Shown one piece after another: positions 1-8,973 of a stretch of 53,479 nucleotides of DNA. The stretch is from Oscillospiraceae bacterium (GTDB lineage Bacteria; Bacillota; Clostridia; UBA1381). Under the pieces are notes generated by a model, which ran no database searches, was not told where the DNA came from, and worked only from the letters and a program-made list of their open reading frames with translations. Location: positions 1 to 53,479 of the forward strand of contig SVKH01000002.1 of the NCBI GenBank assembly GCA_015068545.1, in the 5' to 3' direction. Both the position numbers and the translations under genes were made by a program. The first letter of the stretch is position 1, and every line of letters begins with the position of its first letter.

Positions 1-1
1 G

Positions 2-406
2 CTGTTGATTTCCTTTATCCGCAACAATACGCCATCCAGCCAATATTCCACCATAAATGTGAATCAGTCTATCGCTACTCTAAACCTTTTAATCACTTAT
101 ATGCAAGACAGGCTGAACACAAATGTCACCGTAGATGAACTGGTAAAATACAGCGGGCTTAACCGCACCGGAATAAACACACTTTTTAAACGCAATCTGA
201 ATATGAGCGTTATAGAGTATTTTATTCATATGAAGGTAGATGCGGCAAAGAAGTACCTGAGAGAGGATAACTACAACGTTACGCAGATTTCCGAGATATT
301 GGGGTACTCCAATATACACTACTTCTCCCGCCAGTTCAAAAAGATAACCGGCATGTCGCCTATTGAATACTCTACTTCAATCAAGGCTTTGGTTAATAAG
401 CTGTAA
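2..406 (+). CDS. AraC-family transcriptional regulator, C-terminal part (5' end outside window)
   Basis: Frame open to window edge; two HTH segments ending ISEILGYSNIHYFSRQFKKITGMSPIEY, the AraC C-terminal signature. Confidence 0.9.
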   Translation: MLISFIRNNTPSSQYSTINVNQSIATLNLLITYMQDRLNTNVTVDELVKYSGLNRTGINTLFKRNLNMSVIEYFIHMKVDAAKKYLREDNYNVTQISEILGYSNIHYFSRQFKKITGMSPIEYSTSIKALVNKL

Positions 407-427
407 GGTTACATAAAGCAAAAAAAT

Positions 428-485
428 GCTGTCCTTTTAGAATATGTATCACGCTGTATACATACCTCTTGGGGACAGCTTTTTT
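428..485 (+). terminator. Rho-independent terminator after AraC gene
   Basis: GCTGTCC...GGACAGC stem with inner TATGTAT/ATACATA helix, followed by TTTTTT. Confidence 0.75.
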
Positions 486-544
486 ATTTCCCAAAACTTG
501 CGTTTTCTACGAAATAAAAGTATTGTTTTAATGCCATATAAACT

Positions 545-647
545 TTTTGGCTTTGCCAAAATGCACAGTGAGCGAACAAAGCGACCTGCTTCTTACCGCC
601 TATAACGGTTTATACTCCGTATCTTTAAGGGGAGGCGGCAAAGCCGC
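545..647. repeat. Cluster of short hairpins in convergent intergenic region
   Basis: TTTTGGCTTTGCCAAAA (545-561), ACCGCCTATAACGGT (595-609), ATACTCCGTAT (612-622), GCGGCAAAGCCGC (635-647). Confidence 0.5.
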
Positions 648-724
648 TTCATTCTGCTTTATATTATACCGAAAAGCTTCTTCCGTATTCACCCGATTTA
701 CAAGGCGAAAGACGGGCTTTAGCT

Positions 725-1297
725 TTATACTAATTCAAACTCTGCAAAGAATTCAGGACGGTGGAAATCAGGCTCCTCCCATGTGATATCCGCAAAGCAT
801 CCCCAGTGAGGATGGTTGGTTGCATCGCCGCATTTATAGAAGTTACCTCTTAGCTTTGCGCCCTTGCCATGCTTGTAGGTTGGAAAGTACTTTTCTAAAA
901 ATTCTTTTGGAATCTTGTAGTCAATTTCCCATCTGTCATCAAAAATCTGAGTTTTTGCGCCCAAAGTGTCTATTTCCTTCGGATCAATCTTGACAGATTC
1001 CTCTCTGCAAGTAGAAAGAGATACATAAGTCGCTCCGTTTGGGTTTACTTCCACATTCATATAATGGTTGTCACCCTCGGCAAACGCCATATATATTTCC
1101 ATACAGCTATCCTTGTAAACGTCGCTGTTGTGCTGAGTTTCTACTGCACGCAGCTCTGTTTCGTAGGATACATAATGCACGTTGTATCCCTCATCATCAT
1201 ATCCGATAGTGATAATTGTTTTAGGATGCACACCGCTATCCTCCCAAGGATAGTGAGTTATTTCAAAGCTTGATCCTTCTCTTGTAATCTTATTCAT
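725..1297 (-). CDS. Carbohydrate-binding family 9-like (CBM9-like) protein, cytoplasmic
   Basis: 190 aa, no signal peptide; DSCMEIYMAF...NPNGATYVS...W.EPDFHRPEFFAEFEL pattern of CBM9-like domains. Confidence 0.65.
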   Translation of the reverse strand: MNKITREGSSFEITHYPWEDSGVHPKTIITIGYDDEGYNVHYVSYETELRAVETQHNSDVYKDSCMEIYMAFAEGDNHYMNVEVNPNGATYVSLSTCREESVKIDPKEIDTLGAKTQIFDDRWEIDYKIPKEFLEKYFPTYKHGKGAKLRGNFYKCGDATNHPHWGCFADITWEEPDFHRPEFFAEFELV

Positions 1298-1307
1298 ACT
1301 TTTCTCC

Positions 1308-3203
1308 TTAATCCTCGTATTCTACTTCTGCTATGTCTATACCTCTGCCCGGCACACGAACATAAAATGTATCATCGGTGCGTCTTAGAGGATATCCGTC
1401 AGGCTTTGTGATAATTTTGATATTCTTGATTTTTCTCTTTGATTTTACCTCAGGAAGTACATAGAAGTATTCCTCGTTACCTACAAATATCTTGGAAGTT
1501 TTTTCGCCTGTTTTTACTTCCAGAACATCACATTGTCCCTTTCCATGTCCTAGGGAAATGTTTGCATTTTCGTTAATTTCCTCTACTGCCTTTTCCATTA
1601 TTTCCTTAGATACAGGAGTGATTTCAAGAGGTCTTGGCCATCCTGATTCAACAGGATTTGTTATCTTGGAAACATCAACTGTGGCGATATCAGAGACATA
1701 GATAACCTTTCCGCCCTTATAGTTTTTAATAACTTCCTGCTCCTTTTGTGGCATTAGGGAGAAGTTTGTAACCACTATATCCCCTGTAATTCTATCAATG
1801 TTATCAATATGTACTATTCCGCCTATCTGAGCGCCATATTCCATCAGCCATGCCAACCACAGCGCGCTGTGCATATTACCGTTTTCGATAAGCGCGGTCA
1901 TTTCATTTTCCATTCTATTATCCGACCAAATGAAGGTTGCAGATACATTCTGTGCGTTTTCTGTGTAACCATTGTCTATTGAAAGACGTACAAATTCCCA
2001 GTCCTGCTCAGATAACGCATCACCAAGACAGAAGTGAGGACCATTTGTAATAGGAGCCCAAGCTCCGTCTGTTTTATATAGTTTTGCGAAATTCACCGCT
2101 GCTGCTCTTTGCATAGCCACAGGCATATGATGAAGAACATTCCACTGCTCCTGATTATCCCATATCATAAACAGCGGAGTTATTGCCATATCTCCAAGCT
2201 GTGCTCTTACGCACATAAGGTTTGCGGCAAATTCGTGATGGATAAGCCTTCTTCTTTCATATCCAAGCTCGTAATTGTGGTTGTCCTCGTATCCAAGGAT
2301 AGCAAGCGCAGAGGATGTGTCCTCTACTACAAAGTAGTCTGCTCCTGCCAGCTTTATGTATCTGTAATCGGTACCGTAACGGTAAAGAGCCTCAAGGGGA
2401 TCTCTTGTCCATGCGCTGTTTACCGCCACCTCAAGTCCTGCATCTTTTAATCCGCGAATGATTTTAACAAGGAATCCACCCCATCTTCTGCGGTAGAATT
2501 CTATCCATTCCTTACGCTTTTCCGCACGGATATATGCAACCTTATCGGTAACATCTGCCGGAATCTGTATGCCGGACTGTTCTATGGTATCGTCTGAGAA
2601 ATCCGCAAACCATATAGCATTTCTCGGTGATGACAAACCATCCGCCACCTGAACTCCGTCAAAGCCATAATCCTTACAGGTTTCTACAAGCTTTTTAAGA
2701 AGGTAATCTTCGTAATATGTACCGTCTGCAAACCTCTTTATCATAAATATACCGGTTTCATGTTCATCGGGATTGGTACAGCCTGCAATTAGCTCAGGAT
2801 GAAGCTCAGTAAACTTTTTAACTCCCTCAAGCTCCGGCTCAGCATCCATATCGAAAAAGCTGGCAAAAACCTTTATGCCGTGCTTTTGAAGCTCTGCAGT
2901 CAACTTCTTTAGCTCGTAGTTTGTCCAGTCCTGACGCATACGGTCATCATTACATGGATGACCTGCATAGGAGCACGCATAAGCAGGAAGAAGGTATTCT
3001 TCTTCCATACCTCTATGGGTATTAACAAAGTCTACACTTGTTAAGTGAAGAGATATTCTTTGTGGCACAAAGCCGATTTTTTTAAGATAGTCTGCAACGC
3101 CAAGGTCTTCCTTATCTTTGTCAAAGCCTATAAGCTCTATCCAGATTGAACTGTAAAACCCTTGTTTTTTTGTGCCAAAAAAGGCACCTCTTTTACCGTA
3201 CAT
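1308..3203 (-). CDS. Putative glycoside hydrolase-like TIM-barrel protein
   Basis: 631 aa, no signal peptide; barrel-like segments (GIKVFASFFDMDAEPE, YGFDGVQVADGLSSP, GADYFVVEDTSS); family not recognised. Confidence 0.5.
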   Translation of the reverse strand: MYGKRGAFFGTKKQGFYSSIWIELIGFDKDKEDLGVADYLKKIGFVPQRISLHLTSVDFVNTHRGMEEEYLLPAYACSYAGHPCNDDRMRQDWTNYELKKLTAELQKHGIKVFASFFDMDAEPELEGVKKFTELHPELIAGCTNPDEHETGIFMIKRFADGTYYEDYLLKKLVETCKDYGFDGVQVADGLSSPRNAIWFADFSDDTIEQSGIQIPADVTDKVAYIRAEKRKEWIEFYRRRWGGFLVKIIRGLKDAGLEVAVNSAWTRDPLEALYRYGTDYRYIKLAGADYFVVEDTSSALAILGYEDNHNYELGYERRRLIHHEFAANLMCVRAQLGDMAITPLFMIWDNQEQWNVLHHMPVAMQRAAAVNFAKLYKTDGAWAPITNGPHFCLGDALSEQDWEFVRLSIDNGYTENAQNVSATFIWSDNRMENEMTALIENGNMHSALWLAWLMEYGAQIGGIVHIDNIDRITGDIVVTNFSLMPQKEQEVIKNYKGGKVIYVSDIATVDVSKITNPVESGWPRPLEITPVSKEIMEKAVEEINENANISLGHGKGQCDVLEVKTGEKTSKIFVGNEEYFYVLPEVKSKRKIKNIKIITKPDGYPLRRTDDTFYVRVPGRGIDIAEVEYED

Positions 3204-3218
3204 AGCTCTATTCCTCTC

Positions 3219-4100
3219 TTATATATCTTTACCCCGTACACCGTACGGGATGTTGTATTCTTTTATGATAGAGACCAGTTTTTTAAACTGCTCCTCTGAT
3301 GGTTGTTTGAAGTGATAATATTTATACTCCATTCCTGCCAAGGCGTATTTTGCGCCTGCCATTTCGTTGTATGGCAAAAGTTCTATGCTGACAAGATTTT
3401 CCGCATTTTTTACAAATTCGCAGGTGGCTCTCATGTTTTCTTCATCAGAATTTACGCCATCTATTACAGGTATTCGCACTGTAAACGGCACGCTTGACGC
3501 CATAAGCTGTCCGGCATTTTCCAGAATAAGCTCGTTAGTAACGCCTGTGTATTCCTTGTGCTTTTCACTATCCATTATCTTCAGGTCGTAAAACACAAAA
3601 TCCACTAGCTTCAATACTCTTGCGAAATCCTCTTTTTTGCCATAACCCGATGTTTCTATAACGCGACTGAGCGCAGAGGTTTTCTCCAGTACTTCGCATA
3701 AGAATTCGCTTTGCATCATAACCTCACCTCCGCTGAAGGTAAGTCCGCCTTTGCAGGCTTTTAAAAGATGCTCATATGACAGTAATTTCTTTGCAAGGTC
3801 CTCCGATTCCCATTCCACACCGCTTATTCGTATCAGATCCCTTGGGCAGTTGTACATACACTCACGACACAAAACACAGCCTGTTTCCTTATGAGTGCAG
3901 ACATTGGTGCATATTCCGCAGTGCAAGCATCCGTTTGGACTTTTTACTATACGCCTTTCAGGATCCCAGCCTTCAGGATTATGACACCAGCGACACCTTA
4001 GCGGACAGCCTTTAAAGAACACGTTTATACGCACTCCGTCCCCATCATGTACCGCAAATTCCTCAATTGAAAATATTGTACCTTTCATGTGTGATGCCAT
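3219..4100 (-). CDS. Glycyl-radical enzyme activating enzyme (radical SAM)
   Basis: CPLRCRWC (CxxxCxxC) plus two ferredoxin-type clusters CLHCGICTNVC and CVLCRECMYNC; RBS AAAGGAG before ATG. Confidence 0.92.
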   Translation of the reverse strand: MASHMKGTIFSIEEFAVHDGDGVRINVFFKGCPLRCRWCHNPEGWDPERRIVKSPNGCLHCGICTNVCTHKETGCVLCRECMYNCPRDLIRISGVEWESEDLAKKLLSYEHLLKACKGGLTFSGGEVMMQSEFLCEVLEKTSALSRVIETSGYGKKEDFARVLKLVDFVFYDLKIMDSEKHKEYTGVTNELILENAGQLMASSVPFTVRIPVIDGVNSDEENMRATCEFVKNAENLVSIELLPYNEMAGAKYALAGMEYKYYHFKQPSEEQFKKLVSIIKEYNIPYGVRGKDI

Positions 4101-4165
4101 AACTCCTTTCAGCTAAAATAGATGCTCTCTTTTAATCCTATGCAAACCACCAAGCTACCGAATAT

Positions 4166-4503
4166 GGTAAAATGCAGAATGCTCCACTCTTTCCTCGGTT
4201 TGAGGCTTGGAAATTTCGCAGGTTGCCACCTTAGGTAGCGACAGCGTACATCGGTACTGTCAAACTGTCAAAGTGGTAAATTGCAGAACGCTCCACTCTT
4301 TCCTCGGTATGAGGCTTGGAAATTTCGCAGGTTGCCACCTTGAGTAGCGACGGCGTACGTTGACACTATCAAACTGTCAAAACGGTGAAATGCAGAAAAC
4401 TCCTATAACCTCGGTTTGAGGCTTGGAAATTTCGCAGATTGCCACCTTAAGCAGCGACGGCGTACGTTGGTACTCCGAGCTGAGAAAGGTGGTAAGATGC
4501 GGA
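4166..4503. repeat. Three tandem ~109-bp repeats plus a partial fourth, between GRE and activase genes
   Basis: Unit starts GGTAAAATGCAG (4166), GGTAAATTGCAG (4275), GGTGAAATGCAG (4384), GGTAAGATGC (4491); core GAGGCTTGGAAATTTCGCAG(G/A)TTGCCACCTT at 4202, 4311, 4418. Confidence 0.95.
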
Positions 4504-4515
4504 AGAATCCAAGTC

Positions 4516-6567
4516 TCACACCCCAAACTCGTGACGTTGGATAATTTGATCCTGATAGCATTTATCCATTTCTACAAAGTGACCACTCCATCCCCAAACG
4601 CGGACGATAAGGTCTTTATATTCCTCAGGATTTTCCTGTGCTTTTCTCATCTTCTCGTTGTTTACAGAATTGATTTGTAGCTGGTGGCCGCCTTCCTGAA
4701 TGTAGGAACGAACAAGAGTTGCCACCTTTTCAATAGAATCATCGCTGTTAAATACAGATTCGTGCAATTCAAATGTCATAGGGCCGCCGTTAACTGCATT
4801 TACAAGACTTGCCGGAGCAAATCCCTTTAATGCTGAGAATGGGCCTGCATTTGTGATGAAGAGTGACGGTGAGAAGTTTGCAGGAAGTGATGCTCCCTTA
4901 TCTCTTCCATCTGCTGTTGCGCTAAGGGTTTCTCCATGCCAAACATAGTACATGGCAGAACCTGTACCGGCACGGTAAATTCCGCCTCTTTCATTTTTGA
5001 TACCTTCCAGTGACTTTGCAAAAATATCAAGAACCTGATTTCCTATCTCGTTTGCGCTATCGTCTCTGCCGACTTTGTCAGCTTCGTTACGAAGAATATA
5101 TCTAAGCTCCTTATCTGTTTCAAAGTCATCTTTAAGACCTTCCAAAAGTCTTTCCTTGGTAATCTTGCCCTGCTTGAATATAAGGCTGTCGATGGCCGCT
5201 ATCTGGTCTACTGCACAAGAGTATCCTGTGCCATGAAGTCCGTAGTTATTGTATTTTGAGCCTTCGGAGAAATCTCTGCCTGCTTCTAGCGCCCCAACCT
5301 GCAACAATGACTGCATAGGTGATGGCTCTATAAACAAATTCTTGTGGGATGCTGTTATTTCCAGTGCCTTTTCCCTTACTGCCTTTGCATAAATTTCCAT
5401 AAACTCCTCTGTTGAGTTTATGTCATTCAACTGAGTTCTTATAATGTTGTTTGCAATATCAGCAAGAGGCATTGCACCAATGTTCGGGATATCCATAGCT
5501 ATATTTGGAACTATAAACTCCCAGCAAGCTGCAACGGAGTATTCTCTTGCATCCTCTATATCGTAGCCCACCTTAACTAGTCCCGGAATTACGATATCGT
5601 CATTTGCGTATTGTGGGAAACCTACTCCGATTTTTGTAAGCTCGGTACCCTTTTCGTACAGGTCAAGAGGTGTGTTTTTGTCAACACGCAGGTTAATCTT
5701 AGGATCTATCATACGAAGCTCACGGCTTGCTTCCATACTCATATATGTAAGCTCATTCACCGCAGAAGATCCGTCTCTCTTAACTCCGCCAAGCATCATG
5801 CTCTGTCCGTTATCGCCCCATGCCAAGCTCCAGTATAGGTCAGAGTCTCGGTTAAAGGACAGGAAGAAATCCTCAATCAGGTCAAGGGCTGTTTCTTCTG
5901 TAAGGATACCTCTTTCAATATCATTTTTATAGAATGGATATGCCCATTGGTCAAATCTGCCCACAGTGTTGTGGTAGCACCATGATGCCCAATGTGCAAA
6001 GTGAACAATTCTGAACAGTTGGAAAGCTTCTTCCAAAGTATCCGCACCGTGTCTTATAATGCGTCTTAAGGTCGCTGCATCATCACTCTTTCCTTGTCTA
6101 TCCATTTCGTCTGCATACTTGTCAGCAAATTTCTCGACAGCGTCAATAGTTCTGTTTGTCATGGCAACATACTCAGGATCTGCCTTTTTCCCGTTTTCAA
6201 GACGTGCTCTTCTTCCTTCTAAGCCTTCCTTCAAAACTGTATAGTAGTCCCATGCAAGGTTTGTAACCTTTCCTCTTTCGTGTACCCAGTGAGTCTTTTT
6301 AATTTCTTCCATTTCACCTTCTGCATAGATGTCCGGAAAGTCGATTATGGTACGCATACCCTGAATTCTGGTGTCTTCTAAAAGCACAGGCTTTTCCATG
6401 TCTAGAAACATCTCTAGTCTTACTGTGGCTCTTTCCATATAAGATAGGCTACGATCGTTAATCTTTGACAAGACTTCTGCTCTTTCCGCTTCTGTCAGGT
6501 CTCTTCTTAGTTTTCTGTGTTCTCTTGATTTAATCATATCAAGCTGTCTTTGGATTCTTTCTTTCAT
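4516..6567 (-). CDS. Glycyl radical enzyme, pyruvate formate-lyase-like superfamily, eliminase-type active site
   Basis: 683 aa; candidate catalytic Cys in VAACWEFIVPN (CxE); C-terminal glycyl loop RVWGWSGHFVEMDKCYQDQIIQR; activase encoded downstream. Confidence 0.88.
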   Translation of the reverse strand: MKERIQRQLDMIKSREHRKLRRDLTEAERAEVLSKINDRSLSYMERATVRLEMFLDMEKPVLLEDTRIQGMRTIIDFPDIYAEGEMEEIKKTHWVHERGKVTNLAWDYYTVLKEGLEGRRARLENGKKADPEYVAMTNRTIDAVEKFADKYADEMDRQGKSDDAATLRRIIRHGADTLEEAFQLFRIVHFAHWASWCYHNTVGRFDQWAYPFYKNDIERGILTEETALDLIEDFFLSFNRDSDLYWSLAWGDNGQSMMLGGVKRDGSSAVNELTYMSMEASRELRMIDPKINLRVDKNTPLDLYEKGTELTKIGVGFPQYANDDIVIPGLVKVGYDIEDAREYSVAACWEFIVPNIAMDIPNIGAMPLADIANNIIRTQLNDINSTEEFMEIYAKAVREKALEITASHKNLFIEPSPMQSLLQVGALEAGRDFSEGSKYNNYGLHGTGYSCAVDQIAAIDSLIFKQGKITKERLLEGLKDDFETDKELRYILRNEADKVGRDDSANEIGNQVLDIFAKSLEGIKNERGGIYRAGTGSAMYYVWHGETLSATADGRDKGASLPANFSPSLFITNAGPFSALKGFAPASLVNAVNGGPMTFELHESVFNSDDSIEKVATLVRSYIQEGGHQLQINSVNNEKMRKAQENPEEYKDLIVRVWGWSGHFVEMDKCYQDQIIQRHEFGV

Positions 6568-6588
6568 ACTATCTACTCTCCTTTTCTA

Positions 6589-8727
6589 TTATTTTATACT
6601 GATTTTTCCCGTACCTGCGATTTCCTTTGTTTCGCCTGCAAATGTAAATTCTGCGCTCACACCCTCCGGAATCCGGTAAGAAAATTCGTTGTTTTCAAAT
6701 TTAACTGCTATATCGCCCTTTGGCGTTGGTACCACACATTTAAACCTTTTATATGTTTCAAAATCAGGTTTTATAAGGACTTTATCAAATCCTTTTTCGA
6801 TAGGCTTGATGCCTGCAATGCCCATTGGCAAAAGCACATTTGCAATAGCTGACCAACCGTGACACCAGCTTACATAGCTAGGTGTCTTACCGGTATATTC
6901 TGTGACTTTGTCATATTCCTCACCAAAGCAACATTCATTCAGTGTTGTTGCTCCGGCATCCAGCATTGTAGCAAAATACTTCATCAGCCTTTCGGTCATT
7001 CTTGCAGTTTTGCCCATATTTATATCTCGTTCGCCAACATGGTACTGAATCTGCATATGCTCTGTCTTATCGTAAGCTTTATGCAGATAATCATCTGACA
7101 AAAGTCCTGCTACCTTTGGCTCGATATCGGCTATCATATCGGTATACTTCTTTTCTGATGCGCTGTCCCCCGCAAGCTGAGCTGCAAGATGAACCGTCTT
7201 TAAGGACATCAGATACAGGTCATTAAGGTATGGATCCACACCTACAAACCGGTTAAGCTCCACCATCCACAGATCACCTAGAGGATTTTCCGGTACATCG
7301 ATAAGTCCCTCCGAATTTGTCTTGGAGATTAAGAAGTCCACTGCCTTTTCCAGACTTTCCTTAAACTCAAGGACAAACTCCCTTTTGCCGGTATAGTAAT
7401 AATAGTCGTAAAACCCTATCACATACCATGCCACATAGTCCCACAGCATAGATGTGCCAACGCCGTAAACCGACGGAACTCCGCCACAAGGTAGCTGTAC
7501 CTTTTTCGCTTCACGCATGGAGAACTCAAAAAGGTCGGTATCGGCAAAGCTGTAATAGTTGATTAATGCGCACATTCTCGCATCACCTATCCAGAAGAAT
7601 CTGTCTCGCTTTACCGCATCAATAAGGTATTCCTGCATACAGTAGTGTAGAGTTCTCTCTCCTGCCTCGTAAAGTGCGTTCATCTTCTCGTTTTCACACT
7701 CAAAGTATCCACGTCTTGCCACAGGATAAAGGGAGGTTTTTACCGAGAAACCGCTTGCCAAAACCGGTGCGGTACTGTCGAAAAACTCTACCCGCACATA
7801 GCGGAAGCCAACTCTCATTCTTGATTGGAACTCATGCTCGCCGGCAAATACTCTGTATTCCTCGCGGAGCATTTTATTAGTTAGTATTTCACGAACCTGC
7901 TCTCCCATGGCTTCGTCCACGGTTTCGCCATAGTACAAGCGGAAGGATGTCGGTTTTTCCGATTTTATTTTCAACCTGAAGTATCCTACTACCTCTATGC
8001 CCATATCCACTATAAAGCTTGGGCCTGTAAATCTTTCGGTCTTTTCTATGTAAATGCCGTCATCTTTTTGGACAGCGTTATTTTCGATTATTGTATATTC
8101 TTTATGAACTTTATCAAGGTGAGGAGTATTCACTCTCTTAACATATTCCTCGCCCATAATTTCTGCCACTTCTTTTTCTACCACATACTCTACCGGCTTT
8201 GCTGTGTAGAATGGAGATGCACAGCCCTTTGGCACACTGCCGTAAAAGAAGTTTGCTGTGGCAAGGGTAGGAATAAGTATATCAGGATCGGTACCCGGCT
8301 TTGTCCACCACTGGTAATCGCCTGCCGCAGACATATCAAGCTCGGCGGCATTTTCCCATGCGGAATCGTCATAATCCTGATCAAGCCATCCCCATTTTTC
8401 GCATTCTGCGACTTTCCAGTCTTTGTCGGAAACTACAACGGTCTCTCCATCCACTACCATTTCAAAGGCAAAGCCACGGTGTCCGCAATGGTTTATGCCA
8501 TGCACCGCCAGTGAGTTTATTCCCTCTATTACAAAAGGAGTTACGTCATAGTCACGCACATTGCACCATTCATCTATGGACGCTACTATTCTGCCGTTCA
8601 CAAAAAGCTCATACCCTGTGTCTACGAACACTCTTATGTATGCCTTTTCCGGCTTTTTTGAAAGTTCAACTGTCCTTCTGAAAAAACCCTCATTAGGATT
8701 CTTTCCCCATATATTTTTAAGTTTCAT
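6589..8727 (-). CDS. Alpha-L-rhamnosidase-like (GH78-type six-hairpin) glycosidase; ORF extends to 8781 but start at 8727 preferred
   Basis: RVFVDTGYELFVNGR, DYDVTPFVIEGIN, KRDRFFWIGDARMCALINYYSFAD, SYVSWCHGWSAIANVLLP motifs; SD GGGAGGG upstream of ATG at 8727; the -10 box lies too close to the 8781 start. Confidence 0.75.
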   Translation of the reverse strand: MKLKNIWGKNPNEGFFRRTVELSKKPEKAYIRVFVDTGYELFVNGRIVASIDEWCNVRDYDVTPFVIEGINSLAVHGINHCGHRGFAFEMVVDGETVVVSDKDWKVAECEKWGWLDQDYDDSAWENAAELDMSAAGDYQWWTKPGTDPDILIPTLATANFFYGSVPKGCASPFYTAKPVEYVVEKEVAEIMGEEYVKRVNTPHLDKVHKEYTIIENNAVQKDDGIYIEKTERFTGPSFIVDMGIEVVGYFRLKIKSEKPTSFRLYYGETVDEAMGEQVREILTNKMLREEYRVFAGEHEFQSRMRVGFRYVRVEFFDSTAPVLASGFSVKTSLYPVARRGYFECENEKMNALYEAGERTLHYCMQEYLIDAVKRDRFFWIGDARMCALINYYSFADTDLFEFSMREAKKVQLPCGGVPSVYGVGTSMLWDYVAWYVIGFYDYYYYTGKREFVLEFKESLEKAVDFLISKTNSEGLIDVPENPLGDLWMVELNRFVGVDPYLNDLYLMSLKTVHLAAQLAGDSASEKKYTDMIADIEPKVAGLLSDDYLHKAYDKTEHMQIQYHVGERDINMGKTARMTERLMKYFATMLDAGATTLNECCFGEEYDKVTEYTGKTPSYVSWCHGWSAIANVLLPMGIAGIKPIEKGFDKVLIKPDFETYKRFKCVVPTPKGDIAVKFENNEFSYRIPEGVSAEFTFAGETKEIAGTGKISIK

Positions 8728-8785
8728 AATCGCCCTCCCAAGAAGCACAAAATCCATGTATAATTCTTTCATTACATACAATTAC

Positions 8786-8814
8786 ATAATAGCATAAAAG
8801 CTAGATAAATACAA
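8786..8814 (-). promoter_or_regulatory. Sigma-A-type promoter of the GH78/GRE operon
   Basis: Minus strand TTGTAT-N17-TATTAT (-35 8809-8814, -10 8786-8791). Confidence 0.6.
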
Positions 8815-8895
8815 TACTTTCTTAGAATAATTTGTTGCATTTTTGTCCGTTTTTTTGATACTTTTTATCGTCGTTTTTCACAATACTTTTTGTAG

Positions 8896-8931
8896 AAAAA
8901 TAGCGTAGCAGTTATCCAAGCTGCTACGCTA
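8896..8931 (-). terminator. Rho-independent terminator ending the secreted-protein operon
   Basis: TAGCGTAGCAG/CTGCTACGCTA 11-bp perfect stem; minus strand continues TTTTT. Confidence 0.8.
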
Positions 8932-8973
8932 TAAAGGTCTGACTTTTTAGGGTTAATTTTTACCCATATTTTA

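Noticed and set aside
547-786. 79-aa plus-strand ORF
   Set aside because: Runs through a hairpin cluster and into the end of the convergent CBM9-like gene; no SD or homology signal.
4166-4503. CRISPR-like or T-box reading of the tandem repeats (AAGGTGGCAACCTGCG resembles the T-box sequence)
   Set aside because: No repeat-spacer layout; the 14-nt T-box core is not matched, there is no clear specifier stem, and the elements lie downstream of the GRE gene.
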